This document shows positions 57,155-64,000 of a stretch of 64,000 nucleotides of DNA, piece by piece. The stretch lies in the NCBI RefSeq assembly GCF_002157735.2, contig NZ_AP018689.1, forward strand, positions 1,645,619-1,709,618. The letters run 5' to 3'. The notes under the pieces were generated by a model. The model was not told the origin of the DNA. It saw only the letters and a list, made by a program, of their open reading frames with translations, and searched no databases. A program made the translations under genes and the position numbers. The first letter of the stretch is position 1, and each line of letters starts with the position of its first letter. The DNA comes from Vibrio aphrogenes (GTDB taxonomy: Bacteria > Pseudomonadota > Gammaproteobacteria > Enterobacterales > Vibrionaceae).

Positions 57155-57703
57155 CTAAAGATCCTGAGATAACACTTCCCCTAAATCACTAAATGCAATT
57201 GCAGCATTCGTCAGTCCTGCACCACAACCAGCCAATGTCAAACAGCTCCCTATCCCAGTTGTTATTCCTGCATAATCTGCTACAGCCTCTTTCGAAGTGG
57301 CATTATCTTTCATCACTGAATCTACATATGCCACGGCCTGATTAGTATCCGCTTGCACCTGAATAGCACCAACATCCATGTTTGACCAATCTACACCAAG
57401 CGAATTCGGAGGCATACGATTCTCCAACTCACCTTGCTCTTTGGCCTGATTAAATTGTTGAGTGTTGGTATCTAGCAACACACCACTGCCTAGTGCATTG
57501 GTGCTGGCGGTGTGGTTGATGTCACCGCCAAAGGTCGTATCGGTTAAGTTGCTGTAGTTAAAGCCCAGAAAATCTTCAGTGGCACTTCCCATGGTATCAG
57601 CAAAGTATTCTAAATTTTGCTTAGCGGTCTCATTACCCGCAGTGGTGCCAGCTTTATCATCTAAGTAGTGCTGCATTTCATGGACGACGGTGTTGGATAT
57701 AAG
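57155..57703 (-). pseudogene. Orphan CdiA C-terminal fragment (module C), no start codon
   Basis: The reading frame opens right after a stop near 57704 with ISNTVVHEMQHYLDD and continues to 57155. From HEMQHYLDDKAG to MPPNSLGVDWSNMDVG it is nearly identical to the pretoxin part of module B (58080-60047). It then diverges into a different 65-residue end (TNQAVAYVDSVMKDN...FSDLGEVLSQDL) that has a small-residue hydrophobic stretch. The 5' part of the gene is missing and the fragment is joined abruptly to the 3' end of the module B immunity gene. An ATG at 57676 could in principle start a 173-residue protein. No immunity gene follows before the tRNAs. It most likely is a silent recombination remnant. 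Confidence 0.7.
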
Positions 57704-57712
57704 ATAAAATCA

Positions 57713-58093
57713 CTACAGTTTTTCGTCAGTTAATTCCTCATAGCTCTTAATAAACATTCTGACCAAAAGCAAACCATAAGGTATGGTAAAAACTAGTGAT
57801 ATAAAAATATAACTAAACCATACAGACGTTATAACAGCTACGATAATAAAGTTGAGGATAAAAAACATAATAAAATTTCTTCTATACGTCTTATCTTGCT
57901 TTAAAACTAACCTCTGCTCTTTACTGGTCAGGGCAAGTAACATTAACAATATTGCAAAAAAAATTGCAGCCCCTAGTGTATTTAAATTTTCAAATTGATC
58001 GTACGCCCATTTTCCGACTCCTGAGCCAAGCATCCATGAACTCATACTCACATTGGTAAATCCAATATAAAAGCCAACTCTATTTACTTTCAC
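57713..58093 (-). CDS. Small multi-pass membrane protein, probable CDI immunity protein of module B
   Basis: A 126-residue protein with about three to four hydrophobic segments (VGFYIGFTNVSMSSWML, TLGAAIFFAILLMLLAL, FIMFFILNFIIVAVITSVWF, YIFISLVFTIPYGLLLV) separated by charged loops. The start is GTG at 58093 with GAGG six bases upstream, 14 bases inside the end of the module B CdiA gene, so the two are translationally coupled. Position directly after a CdiA C-terminus marks it as the cognate immunity protein; a membrane location suggests the toxin acts at the inner membrane. I do not recognise the family. Base composition is more AT-rich than the adjoining CdiA part. Confidence 0.65.
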   Translation of the reverse strand: MKVNRVGFYIGFTNVSMSSWMLGSGVGKWAYDQFENLNTLGAAIFFAILLMLLALTSKEQRLVLKQDKTYRRNFIMFFILNFIIVAVITSVWFSYIFISLVFTIPYGLLLVRMFIKSYEELTDEKL

Positions 58094-60047
58094 TTTTAAC
58101 CTCTATTTCTTGTTCTGCCGCTTTATCTGCCCATCCATTAGCCATAAAGCCAAACAATCCTGCGCCAACTTGCCCAGCAATCTTTGCCTTGCCTCCAACA
58201 AAAGGGAGGTTTTCTATTTCTTGTGATACTTGGAATAAGATTCCATCCAAAACTAACTTGCCGGCTTTTGGATTTAAAGTATCATCTGATTCATAACTCC
58301 TATAATCAGCAGCGTCAATTACAAAACCCACTCCAGCCATGGCATTTGCACAAACGCCCATAGACATAACGGTACACGCAGTACCTACAGCTAATGGACC
58401 ATAGGTTTTTGTCGCTTCAACCATCTCTTCTTTTGATTCTTTATCAGCTTGTTTTACAATCTCTGCAACATCCGCTTGCGCCTGAATACCACCAACATCC
58501 ATATTTGACCAATCAACACCAAGCGAATTCGGAGGCATACGATTCTCCAACTCACCCTGCTCTTTGGCCTGATTAAATAGTTGAGTGTTGGTATCTAGCA
58601 ACACACCACTGCCCGGTGCATTAGTGCTGGCGGTGTGGTTGATGTCACCACCAAAGGTAGTATCAGTTAAGTTACCGTAGTTAAAGCCCAGAAAGTCTTC
58701 TGTAGCACTTCCCATGGTATTGGCAAAGTTCTCTAGATTTTGCTTAGCGGTGTCATTGTCTGCGGTTGTACCAGCTTTATCATCCAAGTAGTGCTGCATT
58801 TCATGGCCGACGGTATTAGCTTCATCTTGAATCGTGTCGTGTAAACCACCATTCACGTACAAAGTATCGCCGCCATTAATGTAGCCGCCTTTGGTTGGAG
58901 CATCCTTTTCATCGGTTGTCATCGCTTGCAGTACCACCGCAGGGTCAACCTTCATTTGCGCCGCAATGTTATTAACTAGCACCTGTTGCGCTTGTTGTTT
59001 TTGCTCAAGACTAGCATTAGGGTCATTCAGTGTTTGCACATATTGCGCATTCTCAGGGTTAGCGACAAAGTTTTTAGTCGCAGTAAAGAACTCTTGTTTG
59101 TTAACCTGAGTTTCCCATATACCACGGGTTTTATCGTCATCATTGCCAACGAAAGACACGCCTGAGTCATCTTTGGTCGCATCCACAATCGAATCAATCA
59201 CAATGTCATTGCGTTTAAAATCCTCTTTAATGCTTTGACGCCCTTCTTCCGTCAACAACCTATGGTCAAGCGTCACATCCACATGGCCTTGCTGCCTATC
59301 GACCGCAAACAGCTCTTTATCTTGGTTGTGAATATCGCGGTTAAGCTCGGGGGCTAAAACCGTGCCATCGCCTATTTGAATATCGCCATGACCTAATGTG
59401 GCTAACGTTTTGTCTTTGCTGTAATGGCTGCCGTTATCAAGGTTCAAGGTTGAGCTATTGTTGGTAGCATCAATGCCGGTTGCGTTAATGCCCACTGACG
59501 TATTCAAGCCATTGTTGTTGTGGCTGCTGTAACTGGTGTCACTTAAGTCAGTGAAGGTTAAGCTGCCTGTATTTAGGGCAAGCTTGCCGCTGTCATTGCC
59601 GTTTTCATCCAGTGTGGCAATGGTGCTACCGGTTAAGTCGGTATTACCTTTAACATTGATGTTGGCCTCACCGTTAGACACGAGACTACTGATGACAGTG
59701 TCGGTTTGGCTGCTGCGACCTTGAGATTGACTAAAGCCTGCGCTACCACCACTTAAATCACCCCCTTCAGGAAAGTGCCAATTTGAGCTTGCCTTATCAC
59801 CGCCAAAGCTGGTGCCCGCACTGATGCTCATGCCGTGGTTGCTGGCTGTGTCACGGTTTTGCACAGATTCAACCGTTAAATCACCACCCACATCGACATT
59901 CAATCCATTATTCGCAATCACATTACCGCCTTTAATGGTGGTGTCGTTGCTGGTGGTGTCGTTGCTGGTGGTGTCGTTGCTGGTGGTGATATTGACATTA
60001 TCACCGGCTAACAGGCTGTTGTTATAGTGAGTGCTGTTACTCTCCAT
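58080..60047 (-). CDS. Orphan CdiA fragment with pretoxin and unrecognised toxin end (module B)
   Basis: A 655-residue frame without signal peptide, transport domain or full repeat region, so it is a displaced 3' part of a CdiA-type exoprotein. Residues 1-260 are filamentous-haemagglutinin-like repeats rich in N, T, S and G. Residues about 265-470 form a pretoxin region containing TVGHEMQHYLDD (an HExxH-type motif) and MPPNSLGVDWSNMDVG. The last about 135 residues are the variable toxin, with two hydrophobic stretches (LAVGTACTVMSMGVCANAMAGVGF and GQVGAGLFGFMANGWA) and an acidic-basic tail. The start ATG overlaps the stop of the upstream SMI1-like gene by 11 bases. It could be expressed only after recombination with an intact cdiA. 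Confidence 0.75.
   Translation of the reverse strand: MESNSTHYNNSLLAGDNVNITTSNDTTSNDTTSNDTTIKGGNVIANNGLNVDVGGDLTVESVQNRDTASNHGMSISAGTSFGGDKASSNWHFPEGGDLSGGSAGFSQSQGRSSQTDTVISSLVSNGEANINVKGNTDLTGSTIATLDENGNDSGKLALNTGSLTFTDLSDTSYSSHNNNGLNTSVGINATGIDATNNSSTLNLDNGSHYSKDKTLATLGHGDIQIGDGTVLAPELNRDIHNQDKELFAVDRQQGHVDVTLDHRLLTEEGRQSIKEDFKRNDIVIDSIVDATKDDSGVSFVGNDDDKTRGIWETQVNKQEFFTATKNFVANPENAQYVQTLNDPNASLEQKQQAQQVLVNNIAAQMKVDPAVVLQAMTTDEKDAPTKGGYINGGDTLYVNGGLHDTIQDEANTVGHEMQHYLDDKAGTTADNDTAKQNLENFANTMGSATEDFLGFNYGNLTDTTFGGDINHTASTNAPGSGVLLDTNTQLFNQAKEQGELENRMPPNSLGVDWSNMDVGGIQAQADVAEIVKQADKESKEEMVEATKTYGPLAVGTACTVMSMGVCANAMAGVGFVIDAADYRSYESDDTLNPKAGKLVLDGILFQVSQEIENLPFVGGKAKIAGQVGAGLFGFMANGWADKAAEQEIEVKSESK
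59941..59985 (-). repeat. Three 15-base tandem repeats in module B
   Basis: GTGTCGTTGCTGGTG occurs three times in a row and encodes repeated SNDTT on the minus strand. The matching place in module A (about 62211-62225) has one copy, so the unit expanded or contracted after duplication. Confidence 0.85.
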
Positions 60048-60480
60048 TCATAAGAGCATATTTTTCCAAGTATTCAAATATATTAGAATATTGAGTTTTG
60101 TTCCACGAATGGCATTCATGATCATAAAAACTAACTTGAGATAAACACTCTCCATCTTTTATTTCAAAACCATAAAAATCACCACTTCCATTTTCTGAAA
60201 ATAAAACATAATTTTGAGCTATATCTTTATATACTCTGTTTTTACTTAAAATATACCAATCACTCTTTTCATCCAATGAAAAAACATTAGAAAAAGCAAA
60301 GTACCCCCCACCATATATCAAAATAAATTCAACATAACCCAATGGTAATTTAGCATTTAACTTACACTCAATTTTTTTAATATATTTATTATCTTTAATT
60401 TCATCAGCATCTAAAGCAAACCAAACAGGATTGATTGATTTCTTTTTATCTGTAAGTTTCTTAAATTCATCAAAATTCAT
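60037..60480 (-). CDS. SMI1/KNR4-family immunity protein of module A
   Basis: A 147-residue protein with the SMI1/KNR4 fold signature: a conserved acidic and aromatic core (KLPLGYVEFILIYGGGYFAFSNVFSL) and GSGDFYGFEIKDGEC. Such proteins commonly neutralise nuclease toxins of polymorphic toxin systems. It begins 9 bases after the stop of the LHH toxin gene with an AAGG ribosome site, and ends by overlapping the start of module B. It is AT-rich compared with the CdiA parts. A frameshifted near-copy lies at 62276-62718. Confidence 0.82.
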   Translation of the reverse strand: MNFDEFKKLTDKKKSINPVWFALDADEIKDNKYIKKIECKLNAKLPLGYVEFILIYGGGYFAFSNVFSLDEKSDWYILSKNRVYKDIAQNYVLFSENGSGDFYGFEIKDGECLSQVSFYDHECHSWNKTQYSNIFEYLEKYALMNGE

Positions 60481-60489
60481 ATGTAAACC

Positions 60490-62286
60490 TTATTTATTAT
60501 CATAAATCCATTCAGGCAATATTTTATCTGCCCCTTGCTCTCTAGCTCTATACCACCAATGCAACTTACGATCAGAATCTCGCATTTCAGGAGTTACTCC
60601 TTGATTGAATTTATTTGGATGTAATTCTTTATTTCCTCGATGTTCCACCGGAAGTATTTCATGAATGCCAGAACCGGGCATTTGGTCTGCATGATGTAAA
60701 TCAGGACTCCCTAACCCTTTTGGTGGATGGCCTAATAATCCCTGTTTCATATCATTTATCGACCAATTAGCTTCAACCCTAACAGGAGTATCATTTGGCC
60801 CATATTTTACAGAATTGCTTACCCCCTTACCAGCAGCACCAATTCCTACACCAATCCCTGCTAGGTTAACACCAAACTCTGCTCCCTCTTGAAAACGTGT
60901 CGACCAACCATTTTCTACATATTGTGATTCTAGTTCTAAATTCTTCTCATGGCTTTCAACCGTTACCCCTTCAACCCCTGCAACAACATGTTTGGCTATA
61001 CCTGTATTTAACTCTTTTAATGTATCGCCTATCACGGTATCCGCAACCGTTGATTTTCCTGCATCTAAAATGGTTTTCGTCGGACCTAAAGTTAATACTG
61101 AAATGGCGACCAAAGCCGCTTCCGCTTGCTCGGTTGGCAGAGTATCTAAGTAATCCTTAGTCTGCGCAAAACCATCAAGCACTTTTTCACCGCCACTGAG
61201 ATTTCTACCCTCTGTAATAACTAACTCTAACGGTTGCCCCGGTTGATGGGATTGTTGAGCGGTTTCAGGTGAAGTTTGTCCATTTGTGGCCTCTTGCGCA
61301 CCTTCTAATATTTGACCTGCGGCATTATAAATATTCGGGTCACTGAGTATTACTTTCGCTAATTCAGGGTCAACACCTTTCGCTATCATCAAATCCAATG
61401 CACTTTCGGCATTGCCTTGCAGCTTGGCATTAATCTCTGGATTATTCAGATTGGTTGTCGCTTGTTTAATCGCGACATCCACGTGAGTGGCGATGTCATT
61501 CCAAGCTTTACCAACTTCTTTAATGTCTTGTTTTATCTGCTCACGCCCTTCTTCCGTCAACAATCTATGGTCAACCGTCACATCCACATTGCCTTGCTGG
61601 CGGTCTACCGCAAACAGTTCTTTGTCTTGGTTGTGAACATCGCGGTTAAGCTCCGGCGCTAAAACCGTACCATCGCCTATTTGAATATCCCCATGACCTA
61701 ATGTGGCTAACGTTTTGTCTTTGCTGTAATGGCTGCCGTTATCAAGGTTCAAGGTTGAGCTATTGTTGGTAGCATCAATGCCGGTGGAGTTAATGCCCAC
61801 TGAGGTATTCAAGCCATTATTGTTATGGCTGCTGTAGCTAGTGTCACTTAAGTCAGTGAAGGTTAAGCTGCCTGTGTTTAGGGCAAGCTTGCCGCTGTCA
61901 TTGCCGTTTTCATCAAGCGTGGCAATGGTGCTACCGGTTAAGTCAGTATTGCCTTTGACATTAATGTTGGCCTCACCGTTAGACACGAGACTGCTGATGA
62001 CAGTGTCGGTTTGGCTGCTGCGACCTTGAGATTGGTTAAAGCCACCATTTGCACCAGAAAGATTGCCGTCTTTTGAGCCAACTCCCGCGCTAATGCTCAT
62101 ACCGTGGTTGCTGGCCGTATCGCGGTTTTGCACAGACTCAACCGTTAAATCGCCGCCGACATCGACATTCAACCCATTATTCGCAATCACATTACCGCCT
62201 TTAATGGTGGTGTCGTTGCTGGTGGTGATATTGACATTATCACCAGCTAACACGCTGTTGTTGTAGTGAGTGCTGTTACTCTCCAT
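60490..62286 (-). CDS. Orphan CdiA fragment with LHH-type nuclease toxin (module A)
   Basis: A 598-residue frame. Residues 1-250 repeat the N-terminal part of module B almost exactly, up to HRLLTEEGR. A linker region (about 250-490) with a few hydrophobic stretches (AALVAISVLTLGPTKT, GVNLAGIGVGIGAAGKG) leads to a C-terminal nuclease of the HNH/EndoVII superfamily: GLGSPDLHHADQMPGSGIHE, EHRGNKELHPNKF and KLHWWYRAREQGADKILPEW, where LHH is the expected catalytic motif. Such toxins are DNases. The downstream SMI1/KNR4-like gene is the usual partner. It lacks a signal peptide and secretion domain, so it is a displaced toxin module rather than a complete effector. Confidence 0.8.
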   Translation of the reverse strand: MESNSTHYNNSVLAGDNVNITTSNDTTIKGGNVIANNGLNVDVGGDLTVESVQNRDTASNHGMSISAGVGSKDGNLSGANGGFNQSQGRSSQTDTVISSLVSNGEANINVKGNTDLTGSTIATLDENGNDSGKLALNTGSLTFTDLSDTSYSSHNNNGLNTSVGINSTGIDATNNSSTLNLDNGSHYSKDKTLATLGHGDIQIGDGTVLAPELNRDVHNQDKELFAVDRQQGNVDVTVDHRLLTEEGREQIKQDIKEVGKAWNDIATHVDVAIKQATTNLNNPEINAKLQGNAESALDLMIAKGVDPELAKVILSDPNIYNAAGQILEGAQEATNGQTSPETAQQSHQPGQPLELVITEGRNLSGGEKVLDGFAQTKDYLDTLPTEQAEAALVAISVLTLGPTKTILDAGKSTVADTVIGDTLKELNTGIAKHVVAGVEGVTVESHEKNLELESQYVENGWSTRFQEGAEFGVNLAGIGVGIGAAGKGVSNSVKYGPNDTPVRVEANWSINDMKQGLLGHPPKGLGSPDLHHADQMPGSGIHEILPVEHRGNKELHPNKFNQGVTPEMRDSDRKLHWWYRAREQGADKILPEWIYDNK

Positions 62287-62718
62287 TCATAAGAGCATAT
62301 TTTTCCAAGTATTCAAATATATTAGAATATTGAGTTTTGTTCCACGAATGGCATTCATGATCATAAAAATTAACTTGAGATAAACATTCCCCATCTTTTA
62401 TTTCAAAGCCATAAAAATCACCACTTCCACTTTCTGAAAATAAAAAATAATTTTGAGCTATATCTTTATATATTCTATTTTTATTTAAAATATACCAATC
62501 ACTTTTCTCATCCAATGAAAAAACATTAGAAAAGGCAAAGTACCCCCTCCATATGTCAAAATAAATTCAACATAACCCAATGGTAATTTAGCATTTAACT
62601 TACACTCAATTTTTTTAATATATTTACCATCTTTAATTTCATCAGCATCTAAAGAAAACCAAACAGGATTAATTGATTTCTTTTTATCTGTAAGCTTCTT
62701 AAATCCATCAAAATTCAT
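62276..62718 (-). pseudogene. Frameshifted second copy of the SMI1/KNR4 immunity gene
   Basis: The first 59 residues (MNFDGFKKLTDKKKSINPVW ... VEFILTYGGG) and the last 79 (MDEKSDWYILNKNRIYKDIA ... YALMNGE) match the intact immunity protein at 60037-60480, but they lie in different frames. The intact gene has CCCCCCACC where this copy has CCCCCTCC (around 62545), one base fewer. The break lies at a homopolymer, so it could be a slipped-strand mutation or a sequencing error. As it stands the gene is inactive. Confidence 0.85.
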
Positions 62719-62727
62719 ATGTAAACC

Positions 62728-62775
62728 TTATTTATTATCACAAATCCATTCGGGCAATATTTTATTTACCCCTTA
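62728..62775 (-). pseudogene. 3' stub of a second LHH toxin gene
   Basis: The minus strand reads GVNKILPEWICDNK and a stop, matching the last residues of module A (GADKILPEWIYDNK). It lies just before the frameshifted immunity gene, in the same arrangement as the intact pair. The rest of that toxin has been deleted. The sequence from 62776 to 62988 shows nothing recognisable. Confidence 0.75.
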
Positions 62776-62988
62776 CACTTTGACCTCATTAAATAATGAA
62801 TCATTTTTTAGCCACTCTCACTCCCCAAAAAACTAAAACAAAGCCCAAAAAACTACAGAGGGAAGAAAATAGAGGTGCAGACTAATATCAATTAATAACA
62901 CAGAAAAAAATCAATAGAAAAGAAGTTTTAACTTTCCATCATAAAACCCCAAAACTAACATTAGTGAGTTCTATTAACCGTGAATTAT

Positions 62989-63452
62989 CTATATCTGAAT
63001 AACTTTAGAACTCGCAATCAAATCATGAAGGCATCGTTTATTTTTTCTAAAAATGAACAAACCATCTACCCAACATATAAAACGCCCCACAATGGGTATA
63101 AAACCTAAAATCATAATAGGAAAATAGCGCTTAAATAAAATATGGGTAAGACTCAACCTACTTCCATCATTTGCTACGATAGAAATATCAAAAACCCACT
63201 TACCCAACGTTTGGCCATTTTTATACAACAAGTACCCATGAAAAATGACAAAACAAGCATTACCATAGACGAACAACACTATAAATTTGGTATCGAACAA
63301 ACTAATATCCGCGAATAATTTTGCATCCCAACCAGTAACGTATAACAACCCCATAAGACAAGCAAAATTGATAAGCCCATCGATAAAAACCGCCCCTAAT
63401 CTAGAAGATCTTGGTGCTAAGTTGTGCTCCTGATGTTATTGTTACTTTCCAT
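62989..63452 (-). pseudogene. RDD-family membrane protein gene with an N-terminal frameshift
   Basis: From about 63432 to 62989 the frame gives QEHNLAPRSSRLGAVFIDGL, then membrane segments, KNGQTLGKWVFDISIVANDG and VDGLFIFRKNKRCLHDLIA, the RDD-family pattern. This frame has no start before an internal ATG at 63354. The only suitable start, ATG at 63452 (MESNNNI), is one frame off and stops after 11 codons, so a base was lost near 63433. Translation from 63354 would give a 121-residue protein lacking the first membrane helix. A position among CDI modules suggests a former immunity or cargo gene. Confidence 0.65.
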
Positions 63453-63479
63453 AAACACTGTCCTTAATTAATATGAAAA

Positions 63480-63575
63480 TCATAGAAAACCGAAATAAAT
63501 GCAGATTTCAAAACCGACATTCTCTAGCTCCTCAAACTCTTTAGTCGGAATATTTTGAAAGCTAATTACTTTCAT
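63480..63575 (-). CDS. Possible 31-residue ORF overlapping the upstream gene
   Basis: ATG at 63575 lies inside the stop region of the gene ending at 63562 and opens MKVISFQNIPTKEFEELENV, ending at 63480. The start-stop overlap resembles the other coupled genes here, but the ORF is short, without homologues I recognise. It could be the start of a truncated gene. Confidence 0.25.
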   Translation of the reverse strand: MKVISFQNIPTKEFEELENVGFEICIYFGFL

Positions 63576-63951
63576 TATAATATCGTCCTTTTATGACTCT
63601 CTCATCATTTAACTCTAAGTAATATATACTTGAGGTTAATGTACCTTGATTATAAACAACCTTTACCTTATCTTTTAAATTAATTTCATCAAGAAGTATT
63701 TTACAATTTGGGCTATCCAGCTTCATCTTAAAATCAAGAAGCTTATTGTTGTTTTTTATTACGATATATAATCTATCATTATCTTTAATCACTGGCTCGC
63801 AAGACTTTTGAACAATAACTCCTACACTAGTTTTATCTCGATCTAATGTTGACAGTAGTGAAACCGAGCCAATAATTAAAAATATAATAAAAACCCAACT
63901 TACAAGTTTTCTCAATCCACCGAGAAAAAATGAGTTCATATCATTCACCAT
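63562..63951 (-). CDS. Small membrane-anchored protein, possible CDI immunity protein
   Basis: A 129-residue protein with one N-terminal hydrophobic segment (LVSWVFIIFLIIGSVSLLSTL, about 15-35) and a beta-rich soluble part (GVIVQKSCEPVIKDNDRLYI and later) that would lie outside the membrane. The start at 63951 overlaps the stop of an incoming reading frame by 11 bases (ATGGTGAATGA), the same kind of junction as between the CdiA end and its immunity gene in module B. I do not recognise the family. AT-rich composition and position make an immunity role reasonable but unproven. Confidence 0.5.
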   Translation of the reverse strand: MVNDMNSFFLGGLRKLVSWVFIIFLIIGSVSLLSTLDRDKTSVGVIVQKSCEPVIKDNDRLYIVIKNNNKLLDFKMKLDSPNCKILLDEINLKDKVKVVYNQGTLTSSIYYLELNDERVIKGRYYNESN

Positions 63952-64000
63952 CTACCTCATTTAAATCTGATTTGATTGTATCATGCAATACATCAATACT
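63941..64000 (-). CDS. C-terminal end of a CDS entering from the right edge
   Basis: The minus strand from 64000 reads SIDVLHDTIKSDLNEVDGE and stops at 63941. The gene is too short here to identify. Its coupling to a small membrane protein gene suggests it is the toxin end of the next CdiA module, possibly of the parental cdiA itself. Confidence 0.5.
   Translation of the reverse strand, partial: SIDVLHDTIKSDLNEVDGE

Noticed and set aside
59536..62266. ORFs of 60-70 codons on the plus strand repeated in both CdiA copies
   Set aside because: They are shadows of the repeat-rich CdiA sequence and recur only because the underlying DNA is duplicated.

Overview
The window looks like a chromosomal segment of a marine gammaproteobacterium of the family Vibrionaceae, most likely Vibrio. 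The evidence is the gene content and order: fadJ-fadI next to an ECF sigma/anti-sigma pair and fadL, the nine-gene ccmABCDEFGHI cluster, and a TonB2-type operon that includes ttpC and a DUF3450 gene. The species is not determined.

Layout. 1-8.5 kb: end of an M16 peptidase gene, fadJ-fadI (minus), a sigma/anti-sigma pair, fadL and mlaA. Good FadR-type operator candidates lie before fadI and before fadL. 8.6-15.8 kb: the cytochrome c maturation operon, all on the minus strand, reading ccmA to ccmI. 15.8-20.4 kb: a 0.7 kb non-coding stretch with a MITE-like element, a DUF523/DUF1722 gene with phrB, a DUF2254 membrane protein and tRNA-Arg(CCT). 20.5-28.6 kb: an ABC exporter diverging from a Fhu-type siderophore uptake cluster (TonB-dependent receptor, fhuC, fhuD, fhuB). 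29-33.7 kb: an OmpA-family lipoprotein, a YbiT-type ABC-F ATPase, a DUF1499 protein and a YegD-type Hsp70. 33.8-43.5 kb: a second iron block with a FhuF-like reductase, a second receptor, and the operon DUF3450-ttpC-exbB-exbD-tonB-TPR-araC. Four strong Fur-box candidates and one weaker one tie the two iron blocks into one regulon. 43.6-56.4 kb: gltX, an OprD-like porin, a three-HMA copper ATPase behind a MerR/CueR-type promoter, a TraB/GumN protein, an AegA-like oxidoreductase, a SpoU methyltransferase, tRNA-Pro, smrA and rluF. 56.4-57.1 kb: a decayed ABC-2 permease, tRNA-Leu and tRNA-Cys.

The accessory part is 57.1-64 kb, immediately beyond the tRNA genes and entirely on the minus strand. 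It is an array of orphan contact-dependent-inhibition (CdiA C-terminus / immunity) modules. Two long CdiA fragments share a nearly identical N-terminal part but carry different toxin ends: an LHH-type nuclease with an SMI1/KNR4-like immunity gene, and an unrecognised, partly hydrophobic toxin with a multi-pass membrane immunity protein. A third CdiA piece has no start codon and no immunity gene. A roughly 2.24 kb tandem duplication left a frameshifted second SMI1 gene and a stub of a second LHH toxin. Farther right are a frameshifted RDD-family gene, a small membrane-anchored protein and the end of another reading frame that enters from beyond the window. The parental full-length cdiA, if present, would lie past position 64000.

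How the genes work together: iron-siderophore complexes would enter through the two receptors, energised by the TonB2 complex, pass FhuD and FhuB/FhuC, and be reduced by the FhuF-like protein. Fatty acids would enter through FadL and be degraded by FadI/FadJ, with both genes behind FadR-like sites.
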